Assembly: GCA_011390855.1 (NCBI GenBank)
Contig: JAABRN010000022.1
Location: forward strand, 1 to 6,037
Direction: 5' to 3'
From: Hydrogenophaga sp.
GTDB taxonomy: Bacteria; Pseudomonadota; Gammaproteobacteria; Burkholderiales; Burkholderiaceae_C
DNA length: 6,037 nt
Within the stretch, counting starts at the first letter, position 1, and every line of letters starts with the position of its first letter. The notes beneath the pieces were generated by a model. It did no database searches. It was not told the origin of the DNA and saw only the letters and a list, made by a program, of their open reading frames with translations. Below are positions 1-6,037 of the stretch, piece by piece. A program made the translations under genes and the position numbers.

Positions 1-45
1 CACATCTGCAGGCGTGAAAACACTGATTGGGGCCGCTGAACTCAT
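1..45 (-). CDS. Possible 5' end of a minus-strand gene, perhaps a RelA/SpoT (p)ppGpp synthetase/hydrolase (partial)
   Basis: An ATG at 45-43 on the minus strand opens a frame that runs to the window edge without a stop and would encode MSSAAPISVFTPADV. Fifteen codons are too few to identify a family. The suggestion of SpoT/RelA rests on gene order: in many Burkholderiales gmk and rpoZ are followed by a bifunctional (p)ppGpp enzyme whose first residues are a variable, Ala/Ser/Pro-rich stretch like this one. There is no good Shine-Dalgarno sequence before the ATG. An in-frame stop lies just upstream on the overlapping ATG at 50-48, so that ATG is not an alternative. The competing reading is the tail of a plus-strand gene ending at 58. 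The start, the existence of the gene and its identity are all uncertain. Confidence 0.3.
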   Translation of the reverse strand, partial: MSSAAPISVFTPADV

Positions 46-132
46 GCCATTACTTTAGCGCTAGATGACAGGACTTGGCCGCAGGCGCCTTTGAAGCCTG
101 CCTATGGACGCAATTGATCAGATCCCCGAAAC

Positions 133-161
133 AAAAAAGCACCGCGGGGCGGTGCTTTTTT
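133..161 (-). terminator. Rho-independent terminator downstream of rpoZ, symmetrical
   Basis: A perfect inverted repeat: GCACCGC at 139-145 pairs with GCGGTGC at 149-155 around a 3-nt loop. It is flanked by six A on the left (133-138) and six T on the right (156-161), which extend the pairing to 13 bp. Read on the minus strand, the hairpin begins 19 nt after the rpoZ stop codon and ends in a U tract, so it should end the yicC-gmk-rpoZ transcript. The A and T flanks make it competent in both directions, so it could also stop any transcript arriving from the left. Confidence 0.92.
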
Positions 162-180
162 GCGCGAGAACCCAGCCGGA

Positions 181-384
181 TCAGAGCGGGACCTTTTTGA
201 GCATTTCGAGCCCGATTTTACCTTCAGCAATCTCGCGAAGTGCAGTCACGCCAGGCTTGTTCTTGCTCTCGATCTTGGGAGCGTGGCCCTGACTGAGCAT
301 CCTGGCCCGGTAGGTTGCTGCCAACACAAGCTGAAAGCGGTTCGGGATTTTTTCCAGGCAGTCTTCGACTGTGATGCGTGCCAT
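181..384 (-). CDS. rpoZ: DNA-directed RNA polymerase subunit omega
   Basis: This is the small omega subunit of RNA polymerase, which binds the beta-prime subunit and helps its folding and assembly. The 67-residue product has the family pattern throughout: MARITVEDC at the N-terminus, NRFQLVL at 15-21, a basic helix with RAR at 26-28, and [11 protein letters not shown] at 48-58. In E. coli the N-terminal MAR residues line the ppGpp pocket between omega and beta-prime (site 1). They are kept here, so I infer that the site may work in this organism. E. coli omega is somewhat longer (91 residues); short C-termini are common in betaproteobacteria. The ATG at 384 has a clear GGAG ribosome binding site 7 nt upstream. 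The gene lies 27 nt after gmk and is the last gene before the terminator at 133-161, a usual partnership. Confidence 0.97.
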   Translation of the reverse strand: MARITVEDCLEKIPNRFQLVLAATYRARMLSQGHAPKIESKNKPGVTALREIAEGKIGLEMLKKVPL

Positions 385-391
385 GTGTGGG

Positions 392-395
392 CTCC
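392..395 (-). promoter_or_regulatory. Ribosome binding site of rpoZ
   Basis: GGAG on the minus strand, within CTGGAGC, stands 7 nt before the ATG at 384. It is the clearest Shine-Dalgarno sequence before any gene in this window, where most starts have weak or no such site. It fixes the rpoZ start. Confidence 0.8.
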
Positions 396-411
396 AGGGT
401 GTTTCGGTGAA

Positions 412-1032
412 TCAGGAGATGTTGAGTGCGCTGAACGTTTCGCTCCTGGCGATACGTTGGGCGGCGAACTTGAGCCGCTGGGCATGGACGATGGCCTTGA
501 GGTCAAACAAGGCCCGCTCGAACAACTCATTGATTATAACGAAATCGAACTCACGGGCGTGGCTCATTTCGGTGGCGGCATTCTGCAGCCGCAACTCGAT
601 CACATCGGGGGTGTCCTCGGCACGGCGTTCCAGGCGCGAACGCAGCTCATCCCAGCTGGGTGGAAGGATGAAAACGAGCACGGCATTCGGAAAGATCCGC
701 TTGACCTGGATGGCTCCCTGGAAGTCGATTTCCAGCACCACATCGGCACCCTGGGCCATGCGCTGTTCAATCGCCATCTTGGACGTGCCGTACCGGTTGC
801 CGTGCACCATCGCCCATTCCAGAAAGGCACCCTGTATGACCATCTGGTCGAAAGTCTCCTTCGAGACGAAGTAGTACTCCCTCCCGTGCAGCTCCTGCCC
901 CCTGGGGGGACGGGTGGTGTGCGAAACGGAGGGCACGACACGGGCGTCAAGCTCCATCAAAGCCTTGACCAGGCTGGACTTGCCCGCCCCGCTGGGGGCC
1001 GCGACGACGAACAGATTTCCGGGGTATTGCAT
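412..1032 (-). CDS. gmk: Guanylate kinase
   Basis: Gmk transfers phosphate from ATP to GMP or dGMP, giving GDP or dGDP, an essential step in guanine nucleotide supply in the cytosol. The 206-residue product matches the family length (E. coli 207). It shows the ATP P-loop APSGAGKSS (12-20), the GMP-binding stretch SHTTRPPRG (37-45), YYF at 53-55, the GMP-contacting block [12 protein letters not shown] (72-83) and the conserved EIDFQGA (101-107). LERRAED (134-140) corresponds to the lid. I start at the ATG at 1032 ([10 protein letters not shown]), which matches the usual N-terminus and leaves 10 nt after the yicC stop. A TTG at 1050 would add six residues and overlap yicC by 8 nt. Neither start has a strong Shine-Dalgarno sequence, so translation is probably coupled to yicC. 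In several bacteria Gmk is a target of ppGpp; whether this one is cannot be read here. Confidence 0.97.
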   Translation of the reverse strand: MQYPGNLFVVAAPSGAGKSSLVKALMELDARVVPSVSHTTRPPRGQELHGREYYFVSKETFDQMVIQGAFLEWAMVHGNRYGTSKMAIEQRMAQGADVVLEIDFQGAIQVKRIFPNAVLVFILPPSWDELRSRLERRAEDTPDVIELRLQNAATEMSHAREFDFVIINELFERALFDLKAIVHAQRLKFAAQRIARSETFSALNIS

Positions 1033-1042
1033 GAAATTCTGG

Positions 1043-1975
1043 CTATTCAATGTTCTGGACTTGTTCGCGCATCTGTTCGATCAGCACTTTCATGTCCACA
1101 GATATCCGGGTCAGCTCAATGTTGGATGATTTTGAACCGAGCGTATTGGCTTCGCGGTGCAACTCCTGAATCAGGAAATCAAGCCTCTTGCCCACCTCGG
1201 CGCCTTTGTTCAACAACCGCTCAATCTCGATCAGATGCGAATCCAGCCGCGTGAGTTCTTCGGCCACGTCGATTCGGATCGCAAAAGCGGTGGCTTCGGT
1301 CAAGGCCCTGTCATGAGCCATTTCGGGGGCCACGGTATTGCCCGTCACCGAGGCTGCCGAAGCGGCCAAGGCGTCGTTCCAGCGGTCAATGAAGCGCTGT
1401 CGCTGCTGTGCCACCAATTGTGGGATCAGGGGCTGTGCATCGTGCGCGAGTTGCCGCAGCTGACTCAGGCGATCCATCAGCATGTCGGTCAGCCGCTGCC
1501 CTTCGCGGGCGCGGGCGGCGAGCAGATCGTCCAGGGCCCTGGCCGCCAGCTCCATCAATGGCTTTTGCAGATCGCCTGCATCCAGATGGTTGCGCGAAGA
1601 AAGCTGCAAGACTTCAGCGACGGACAGCGGTGCAGCGGTGGGCAACCACGCCCGCACGTTGTCTTGCAAACCCACCAGTTTCTGAAGTTCCAGCGCGCTG
1701 GGTGAGCGAGGGCCAGACTCGGCGCGGCCTTCTATCCAGGCCCTGACTTCGACTTTTCCACGCTTGAGTCTGGCTGTCAGGATCTCCCTTAGAGCGGGCT
1801 CGGCGCTGCGCAGGTCGTCCGGGAGCTTGAACGACAGGTCCAGGAACCGGCTGTTGACCGAGCGAATCTCCACGCCAACCGATGCCTGAGCCTCGCGGAT
1901 ATTCTCTGGTGTTCTGCCATCTGCAGAGCCTCCGGACTGGCCCGTCGCGTAGCCGGTCATGCTGTAAACTGCCAT
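1043..1975 (-). CDS. yicC: YicC-family endoribonuclease / RNA-decay protein
   Basis: YicC proteins are cytosolic RNA-active proteins. In E. coli YicC promotes decay of the small RNA RyhB, and family members have been reported to have endoribonuclease activity. The 310-residue product carries the N-terminal signature [10 protein letters not shown], then the core [20 protein letters not shown] (33-52) with RGKVEVR (72-78). The C-terminal DUF1732 domain follows, with [15 protein letters not shown] (234-248), [20 protein letters not shown] (263-282) and the closing [14 protein letters not shown]. Residues 11-33 form a loop after the signature that looks longer than in E. coli YicC (287 residues). 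The ATG at 1975 is chosen because the family begins at this motif; a long upstream frame and an ATG at 1990 would add residues with no family match. It is the first gene of the yicC-gmk-rpoZ cluster and diverges from the kinase gene. Confidence 0.95.
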   Translation of the reverse strand: MAVYSMTGYATGQSGGSADGRTPENIREAQASVGVEIRSVNSRFLDLSFKLPDDLRSAEPALREILTARLKRGKVEVRAWIEGRAESGPRSPSALELQKLVGLQDNVRAWLPTAAPLSVAEVLQLSSRNHLDAGDLQKPLMELAARALDDLLAARAREGQRLTDMLMDRLSQLRQLAHDAQPLIPQLVAQQRQRFIDRWNDALAASAASVTGNTVAPEMAHDRALTEATAFAIRIDVAEELTRLDSHLIEIERLLNKGAEVGKRLDFLIQELHREANTLGSKSSNIELTRISVDMKVLIEQMREQVQNIE

Positions 1976-2033
1976 CGAACTGTGCCCCATCAGGTTGTCT
2001 GGTCCAAAACGAGGCGTTCCGGAATCCATCCGA

Positions 2034-2042
2034 ATTATGTCA
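2034..2042 (-). promoter_or_regulatory. Candidate extended -10 promoter for yicC-gmk-rpoZ
   Basis: On the minus strand 2042-2034 reads TGACATAAT, an extended -10 element (TGn) with CATAAT matching five of six bases of TATAAT. Transcription would start near 2027, giving a leader of about 50 nt before the yicC ATG at 1975. No good -35 hexamer stands at the matching distance, which is acceptable for an extended -10 promoter. The box coincides with the ATG of the divergent kinase gene (2037-2039). This is a pattern match only; sigma-70 sites arise by chance in such sequence. Confidence 0.35.
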
Positions 2043-3044
2043 AAGGTCAAACCCGCCCCCTTGCCGCCCGACACCGTCATCGGCGGCTATCGCATCGTTC
2101 GCAAGGTTGCTGCGGGTGGATTCGGTGTCGTGTATCTGGCTGTGGACACCGAAGGCCAGCAAGTGGCCGTGAAGGAATACCTGCCGTCTTCGCTCGCATC
2201 GCGGGCGCCGGGTGAGTTGCTTCCCCAGGTTCAGCCTGAAAAGCTCTCGCTGTACCGGCTCGGCCTCAAGAGTTTCTTCGAAGAAGGCCGGGCGCTGGCT
2301 CAAATTTCGCATGCGTCGGTGGTGAGCGTGCTGAATTTCTTCCGCGAGAACGAAACGGTCTACATGGTGATGAACTACCTTGAAGGCGCTTCCCTTCAGG
2401 AATTCATCATCACGGCGCGCGAGCAAAAGAAGCAGAAGGTATTTCGCGAATCCACCATTCGCTCGCTGTATGACGAGGTGCTTCGGGGTTTGCGCATCGT
2501 GCATCAGCACAAGATGCTTCACCTGGACATCAAGCCGGCGAACATCTTCGTGACCGATGACAACCGAGCCGTGCTCATTGATTTTGGCGCTGCGCGCGAG
2601 GTGCTGAGCAAAGAAGGCAATTTCATCAGGCCCATGTACACGCCTGGTTTTGCTGCGCCGGAAATGTACCGACGCGATTCCTCCATGGGCCCATGGACCG
2701 ACATCTATGCCATTGGTGCCTGCATTTACGCCAGCATGCAAGGCTATCCACCCAACGATGCGCCACAGCGGCTTGAAAAAGACCGTCTGTCGCTCGCTTT
2801 GTCCCGCTTGCGCGGCGTGTATTCGGACAACCTCATCGAGGTGGTGGAATGGTGCATGTCGCTTGATCCATTGTCACGTCCGCAATCGGTGTTCGCCTTG
2901 CAGAAGGAGCTCAGCCGGGAGACTGAACGCAGCTACACCAAGCTGACGGTGGCTGAAAAAATGCGACTCCAATTTGACAGCATCGTGTCGGACAACAAGA
3001 AGTCCATGCGCAAGTCCACGAACGCTGGCACCAAGTTTCGATGA
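2037..3044 (+). CDS. Soluble eukaryotic-type Ser/Thr protein kinase (KEYLP type)
   Basis: This is a Hanks-type kinase, expected to phosphorylate Ser/Thr of unknown cytosolic proteins. In the 335-residue product the Gly-rich loop is AAGGFGVVY (25-33), the catalytic lysine is K46 in VAVKEYLP, and the likely alpha-C glutamate is E83 in EEGRAL. The catalytic loop is HLDIKPANI (162-170) with catalytic D164 and N169. DFG is at 182-184, the activation segment runs to APE (207-209), TDIYAIG is at 221-227 and the conserved late arginine is R281. The HRD arginine is replaced by L163. A long connection between K46 and the alpha-C helix with a KEYLP motif is typical of a proteobacterial subgroup. The fold fills nearly the whole protein; a basic tail follows (about 300-335). 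There is no transmembrane segment, PASTA or other sensor domain. The ATG at 2037 fits the family start; a TTG at 1995 is unlikely. The Shine-Dalgarno sequence is weak. Its stop overlaps the phosphatase start. Confidence 0.93.
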   Translation: MSKVKPAPLPPDTVIGGYRIVRKVAAGGFGVVYLAVDTEGQQVAVKEYLPSSLASRAPGELLPQVQPEKLSLYRLGLKSFFEEGRALAQISHASVVSVLNFFRENETVYMVMNYLEGASLQEFIITAREQKKQKVFRESTIRSLYDEVLRGLRIVHQHKMLHLDIKPANIFVTDDNRAVLIDFGAAREVLSKEGNFIRPMYTPGFAAPEMYRRDSSMGPWTDIYAIGACIYASMQGYPPNDAPQRLEKDRLSLALSRLRGVYSDNLIEVVEWCMSLDPLSRPQSVFALQKELSRETERSYTKLTVAEKMRLQFDSIVSDNKKSMRKSTNAGTKFR

Positions 3045-3940
3045 AGTTTTCGGTCTACCAGATCAGTCGGCAGGGCGGTCGCGAGCGAAACGAAGATCGC
3101 ATGGGCTATGCCTACACCCGTGAGGCCGGGCTTTTCGTGCTGGCCGACGGTATGGGCGGTCATCCGGAAGGCGCCATGGCTGCACAGCTCGCACTGCAGA
3201 CGTTTTCTGCCTATTTTCAGAAGGCCGCGAACCCCACTGTGCGCGAGGTGACCGAGTTCCTCTCCAGCGCCTTGATGGCCGCACACCACCAGATCATTCG
3301 CTACGCTTCTGAAAAGGGCATGCTGGACACACCGCGCACCACGCTGGTGGCGGCGGTCATGGAACGCAACCACATGCATTGGGTGCATTGTGGAGACTCT
3401 CGGCTCTACATCGTTCGAGATGGCAAGCTGCTCACCCGCACGCGAGACCACTCCTACATGGAGCAGCAGGCTCACCTGGGCAAGGCCACCGACCACATCA
3501 ACCGCAACATTCTGTTCACTTGCCTGGGTTCACCCGCGAAGCCTGTCTATGACCTGTCGGGGCCGCTCCAGTTGCAACAGGGTGACCGCGTCCTTCTGTG
3601 CTCTGACGGCTTGTGGGGCACGGTGAAAGACTTGGAAATCGCCTCAGAACTCTCAAAGCGCCCGCTGGAGCAGGCGGTGCCCGAACTGGTTGAAATGGCG
3701 CTCAAACGGGGCGGCGCGCGATGTGACAACGTGACCGTGCTGGCCATGGAGTGGGAAACGCCCGAAGAATTCCAGTCGACCAGTGTGTCCACCGAAGACA
3801 TTGAGGATGGTGTCTTTGCCTCCACCATCCAGTCTGGCGTGCCTGATCCCACCATCGAAGACATGGACGACGAGGCCATCGAGCGATCGATCGCCGAAAT
3901 CAATGAAGCGATCCGCCGCACGGCCGAGCGCAAACTCTGA
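3041..3940 (+). CDS. PP2C-family Ser/Thr protein phosphatase
   Basis: This is a metal-dependent (Mn/Mg) PPM-type phosphatase that should reverse phosphorylation by the kinase encoded just upstream. The 299-residue product has RNEDR (16-20), the metal-binding ADGMGGH (35-41), a Thr-rich TTLVAAV (100-106), HCGDSRLY (117-123), CSDGLWG (187-193) and ARCDNVTVL (226-234). The metal-ligand aspartates D19, D36, D189 and D229 are all present, so the enzyme should be active. The catalytic domain ends near residue 238. A tail of about 60 residues follows: first rich in Ser/Thr and acids (246-265), then a strongly acidic stretch (about 271-281) and a probable helix to the C-terminus. The ATG overlaps the kinase stop as ATGA, a sign of translational coupling and near-equal dosage. 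PppA-type phosphatases of type VI secretion systems are relatives, but no secretion genes are present here. Confidence 0.95.
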   Translation: MKFSVYQISRQGGRERNEDRMGYAYTREAGLFVLADGMGGHPEGAMAAQLALQTFSAYFQKAANPTVREVTEFLSSALMAAHHQIIRYASEKGMLDTPRTTLVAAVMERNHMHWVHCGDSRLYIVRDGKLLTRTRDHSYMEQQAHLGKATDHINRNILFTCLGSPAKPVYDLSGPLQLQQGDRVLLCSDGLWGTVKDLEIASELSKRPLEQAVPELVEMALKRGGARCDNVTVLAMEWETPEEFQSTSVSTEDIEDGVFASTIQSGVPDPTIEDMDDEAIERSIAEINEAIRRTAERKL

Positions 3941-3957
3941 AACCTTTCTTTCCTCCC

Positions 3958-4689
3958 ATGACAGTATCGATCCGACCGGGCCACAGGGCCCCAGATGCGT
4001 TGCGCGACGTTCGCATCACCCGTGGTTACACCATTCATGCCGAGGGCTCGGTGCTGATCGAATTTGGCCAGACCAAGGTCTTGTGCACCGCCTCGGTGGA
4101 AGAAAAAGTGCCGCCCCACAAGCGAGGCAGCGGAGAAGGCTGGGTAACAGCCGAATACGGCATGTTGCCGCGCGCCACCCATACCCGCAGCGACCGTGAG
4201 GCCGCTCGCGGCAAGCAAAGCGGGCGCACCCAGGAAATCCAGCGGCTGATCGGGCGTTCCCTGCGCGCTGTGTTCGACTTGAAGGCTCTCGGCGAACGCA
4301 CGATCTCGCTGGATTGCGACGTGATTCAGGCCGACGGTGGCACCCGAACAGCGAGCATCACCGGTGCGTTTGTGGCGGCGCATGATGCGGTGAGCAAACT
4401 GCTCAAGGAAGGAAAGATCGCGGCAACGCCGATCAAGGACCACGTGGCAGCCATTTCCGTTGGCTTGCTTGAGGGGGCGAGTCTCCTCGATCTCGAATAC
4501 GTGGAAGATTCGGCCTGCGACACCGATATGAATGTGGTGATGACGGGGGCAGGCCATTATGTGGAAGTGCAAGGCACGGCCGAGGGTGCGGCATTCACCC
4601 GGCGCGAAATGGACGCTCTGCTGGTTCTGGCCGAAAAGGGCATCGGCGAGCTCGTGGCCATGCAGCGCCGCGCGCTCGACCTGTCCTGA
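3958..4689 (+). CDS. rph: Ribonuclease PH
   Basis: RNase PH is a phosphate-dependent 3'-to-5' exoribonuclease that trims the 3' ends of tRNA precursors and other structured RNAs, releasing nucleoside diphosphates. It normally forms a ring of six subunits. The 243-residue product is full length (E. coli 238) and typical: [11 protein letters not shown] at the start, [10 protein letters not shown] (44-53), [13 protein letters not shown] (66-78), [16 protein letters not shown] (88-103), the phosphate-binding [12 protein letters not shown] (127-138), and the acidic catalytic segment [13 protein letters not shown] (183-195) with D184, D188 and D190. There is no frameshift of the kind known in E. 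coli K-12 rph. It begins 17 nt after the phosphatase gene, and the gap is pyrimidine-rich with no Shine-Dalgarno sequence, so it probably depends on upstream translation. It is followed 17 nt later by rdgB, a common partner. Confidence 0.97.
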   Translation: MTVSIRPGHRAPDALRDVRITRGYTIHAEGSVLIEFGQTKVLCTASVEEKVPPHKRGSGEGWVTAEYGMLPRATHTRSDREAARGKQSGRTQEIQRLIGRSLRAVFDLKALGERTISLDCDVIQADGGTRTASITGAFVAAHDAVSKLLKEGKIAATPIKDHVAAISVGLLEGASLLDLEYVEDSACDTDMNVVMTGAGHYVEVQGTAEGAAFTRREMDALLVLAEKGIGELVAMQRRALDLS

Positions 4690-4706
4690 CGCACGCCTCA
4701 CCCGAC

Positions 4707-5330
4707 ATGAAGCTGGTACTGGCATCGAACAACGCCGGGAAGCTGGCCGAACTGCAGGCACTGTTTGCGCCGCTCGGCGTTGAGCTCGTGCGGCAAGGCG
4801 ATCTGGGTATTCCTGAAGCGCCCGAGCCCCACCGCACATTCGTCGAAAACGCGCTGGCCAAAGCCCGACATGCGGCACGGTTAAGCGGACTGCCTGCCGT
4901 TGCCGATGATGCGGGGCTGTGTGTGGAGGCCTTTGGCGGACTGCCCGGCGTCGACACCGCTTTTTATGCCACCCGGTTTGGGTATGAAAAGGGCGACGAC
5001 AACAATGTGCGGGCCTTGCTCGAACAGATGGCAGATCTGAACGACCGACGAGCCGCGCTGGTCAGCACGTTGGTGGCGTTGCGCAGCGCAGACGATCCCG
5101 AGCCATTGGTGGCAACAGGGCGAGCGCCAGGGCTGATCACGCGAGAGCCTGTGGGGAAAAACGGCTTTGGCTTCGACCCTGTGATGTTTCTGCCTGAATT
5201 CGGCCAGACCTTTGCCGAGCTGCCCACCGAAGTCAAGAATGCCAACAGCCACAGGGGCCGAGCGTCCCGGCAGATGTTGGCACTGATGCGCGAGCGATGG
5301 TTCGGCTTGCCCGCTGAAGCGACGACATGA
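4707..5330 (+). CDS. rdgB: XTP/dITP (non-canonical purine NTP) pyrophosphatase, RdgB/HAM1 family
   Basis: This enzyme hydrolyses ITP, dITP and XTP to monophosphates and pyrophosphate, keeping deaminated purines out of DNA and RNA. It acts in the cytosol as a dimer with Mg2+. The 207-residue product shows the substrate-binding SNNAGKLAEL (7-16), TFVENALAKARHAA (44-57), the catalytic VADDAGL (65-71, D68 the likely base), a GLPGVDTAFYATRFG segment (78-92), GFGFDPVMFLP (153-163) and SHRGRASR (181-188). The length matches the family (E. coli 197). The ATG at 4707 gives the exact family N-terminus MKLVLASNN. It lies 17 nt after rph with a C-rich gap and no Shine-Dalgarno sequence. Its stop overlaps the hemW start as ATGA. 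Confidence 0.97.
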   Translation: MKLVLASNNAGKLAELQALFAPLGVELVRQGDLGIPEAPEPHRTFVENALAKARHAARLSGLPAVADDAGLCVEAFGGLPGVDTAFYATRFGYEKGDDNNVRALLEQMADLNDRRAALVSTLVALRSADDPEPLVATGRAPGLITREPVGKNGFGFDPVMFLPEFGQTFAELPTEVKNANSHRGRASRQMLALMRERWFGLPAEATT

Positions 5331-6037
5331 CCACGGGTGAACCGGTGCCGATGTCGTGGCCCCGAGAGATCGAAACAAACCGGGGCATCTTGCCCCAGGC
5401 CACGTGGAACGACGTGAATCACTGGATGCGGCCAGGCACCTTGCAACTGCAAAGCTTGCCACCGCTTTCGCTTTACGTACACCTGCCCTGGTGCCTGAAG
5501 AAGTGCCCTTATTGCGACTTCAACTCCCACGAATGGTCGGCCACCGCCGGAGCAGATGAGGCGCTGCCAGAGGCGCGCTACCTGGATGCTTTGCGGGCTG
5601 ACCTCGCCGCGTCACTGCCGTTGATCTGGGGTCGATCGGTTCACAGCGTATTCATAGGCGGCGGTACACCCAGTCTTTTTTCCCCTGCGGCCATCGATCG
5701 TTTGCTGGGCGATATTCGCTCCCTTGTTCGCCTGGACGCGGATGCAGAGATCACACTGGAAGCCAACCCCGGCACCTTCGAAAAGAACCGTTTTCGTGCC
5801 TTTCGCGATGCTGGCGTGACAAGGCTGTCGATCGGCGTGCAGAGCTTCAATGACGCGCATTTGCAGGCGTTGGGCCGGGTGCACGACGCAGCACAGGCAC
5901 TGGCTGCGGTGGAAGAAGCCTCCCGGTCGTTCGACACCTTCAACCTGGACATCATGTACGCGTTGCCAGGTCAGTCACTGGCCGATTGTGAAAAAGACAT
6001 TCGCACGGCGCTGTCGTTCTCGCCCCCGCACATTTCG
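5327..6037 (+). CDS. hemW: Radical SAM heme chaperone HemW (3' end cut off by the window)
   Basis: HemW belongs to the coproporphyrinogen oxidase-like radical SAM proteins. It binds a 4Fe-4S cluster and S-adenosylmethionine and is thought to deliver heme to respiratory enzymes rather than act as an oxidase. The frame is open for 237 codons to the window edge. It shows LPPLSLYVHLPWC (44-56), the cluster motif C56-LKK-C60-PY-C63 followed by DF, GGGTPSLF (111-118), EANPGT (145-150), RLSIGVQSFN (166-175) and DIMYALPGQ (208-216). The residue two after the third cysteine is Phe, not the fourth Cys of true HemN, which supports HemW. The chosen ATG at 5327 overlaps the rdgB stop (ATGA). It gives about 40 extra residues before the core compared with E. 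coli HemW; ATGs at 5351 and 5426 are alternatives. Genes of this name are often labelled hemN-like. Confidence 0.94.
   Translation, partial: MTTGEPVPMSWPREIETNRGILPQATWNDVNHWMRPGTLQLQSLPPLSLYVHLPWCLKKCPYCDFNSHEWSATAGADEALPEARYLDALRADLAASLPLIWGRSVHSVFIGGGTPSLFSPAAIDRLLGDIRSLVRLDADAEITLEANPGTFEKNRFRAFRDAGVTRLSIGVQSFNDAHLQALGRVHDAAQALAAVEEASRSFDTFNLDIMYALPGQSLADCEKDIRTALSFSPPHIS

Noticed and set aside
2..58. Plus-strand frame ending in a stop at 56-58, which could be the tail of a gene entering from the left
   Set aside because: Only 18 codons are visible, with no recognisable family. It competes with the minus-strand start at 45, which fits known gene order slightly better.
81..101. Imperfect inverted repeat GCAGGC...GCCTGC left of the terminator
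   Set aside because: Only six paired bases with a 9-nt loop and no T tract; this can arise by chance at this base composition.
160..1254. A 364-codon open frame on the plus strand opposite rpoZ, gmk and yicC
   Set aside because: It starts inside the terminator T tract and runs antisense to three well-supported genes; the translation has no family resemblance.
1963..1970. TGTAAACT as a plus-strand -10 box for the kinase operon
   Set aside because: TAAACT matches only four of six bases, the TG lacks the spacer base of an extended -10, and no -35 hexamer stands at 16-18 nt.
2040..2741. A 233-codon minus-strand frame inside the kinase gene
   Set aside because: It is the antisense shadow of the kinase domain, with His/Arg-rich composition and no motif.
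2037..3940. Kinase and phosphatase as PpkA/PppA of a type VI secretion system
   Set aside because: No secretion gene is present, the kinase lacks the membrane segment and the von Willebrand-like domain of PpkA, and the neighbours are housekeeping genes.
3547..4878. A 443-codon open frame on the minus strand across the phosphatase, rph and rdgB genes
   Set aside because: It lies antisense to three genes with full family motifs, its translation shows no recognisable domain, and long antisense frames are common in GC-rich coding DNA.

Overview
The window reads as a piece of betaproteobacterial chromosome, most likely Burkholderiales and close to Comamonadaceae (Hydrogenophaga, Polaromonas or Acidovorax type). 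I base this on the moderately high GC, the style of the proteins and the gene order gmk-rpoZ beside yicC, and rph-rdgB-hemW on the other side. This placement comes from recalled family knowledge, not from a search. I see no insertion sequence, phage gene, CRISPR array, tRNA or rRNA.

Layout: two gene clusters point away from each other from a 61-bp gap at 1976-2036. The leftward cluster (minus strand) is yicC (RNA-decay protein), gmk (guanylate kinase) and rpoZ (RNA polymerase omega), closed by a strong perfect hairpin terminator at 133-161. Beyond the terminator, bases 45 to 1 may hold the first 15 codons of another minus-strand gene. By recalled gene order this would be spoT/relA, but the sequence alone does not prove it. 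The rightward cluster (plus strand) is a eukaryotic-type Ser/Thr protein kinase, a PP2C-type phosphatase, rph (RNase PH), rdgB (ITP/XTP pyrophosphatase) and hemW (radical-SAM heme chaperone, cut off by the right edge). The genes overlap by 4 nt (kinase/phosphatase, rdgB/hemW) or lie 17 nt apart, which suggests one transcript.

How the genes fit together: the left cluster concerns guanine nucleotide supply and transcription. Gmk makes GDP, and omega carries the N-terminal MAR residues used at the omega/beta-prime ppGpp site in E. coli. The right cluster cleans up nucleotides and RNA 3' ends (RdgB, RNase PH). Between them sits a reversible protein phosphorylation pair of unknown target. The kinase is soluble, belongs to the group with a KEYLP motif after the catalytic lysine, and has HLD in place of HRD in its catalytic loop. 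The phosphatase has a complete set of metal-binding motifs plus an extra acidic tail.

Most of the window is ordinary housekeeping DNA. The part most worth following is the kinase/phosphatase pair: its unusual catalytic loop, the oppositely charged tails of the two proteins, and its position at the head of a housekeeping operon. A possible yicC promoter whose -10 box coincides with the kinase start codon is a second point.
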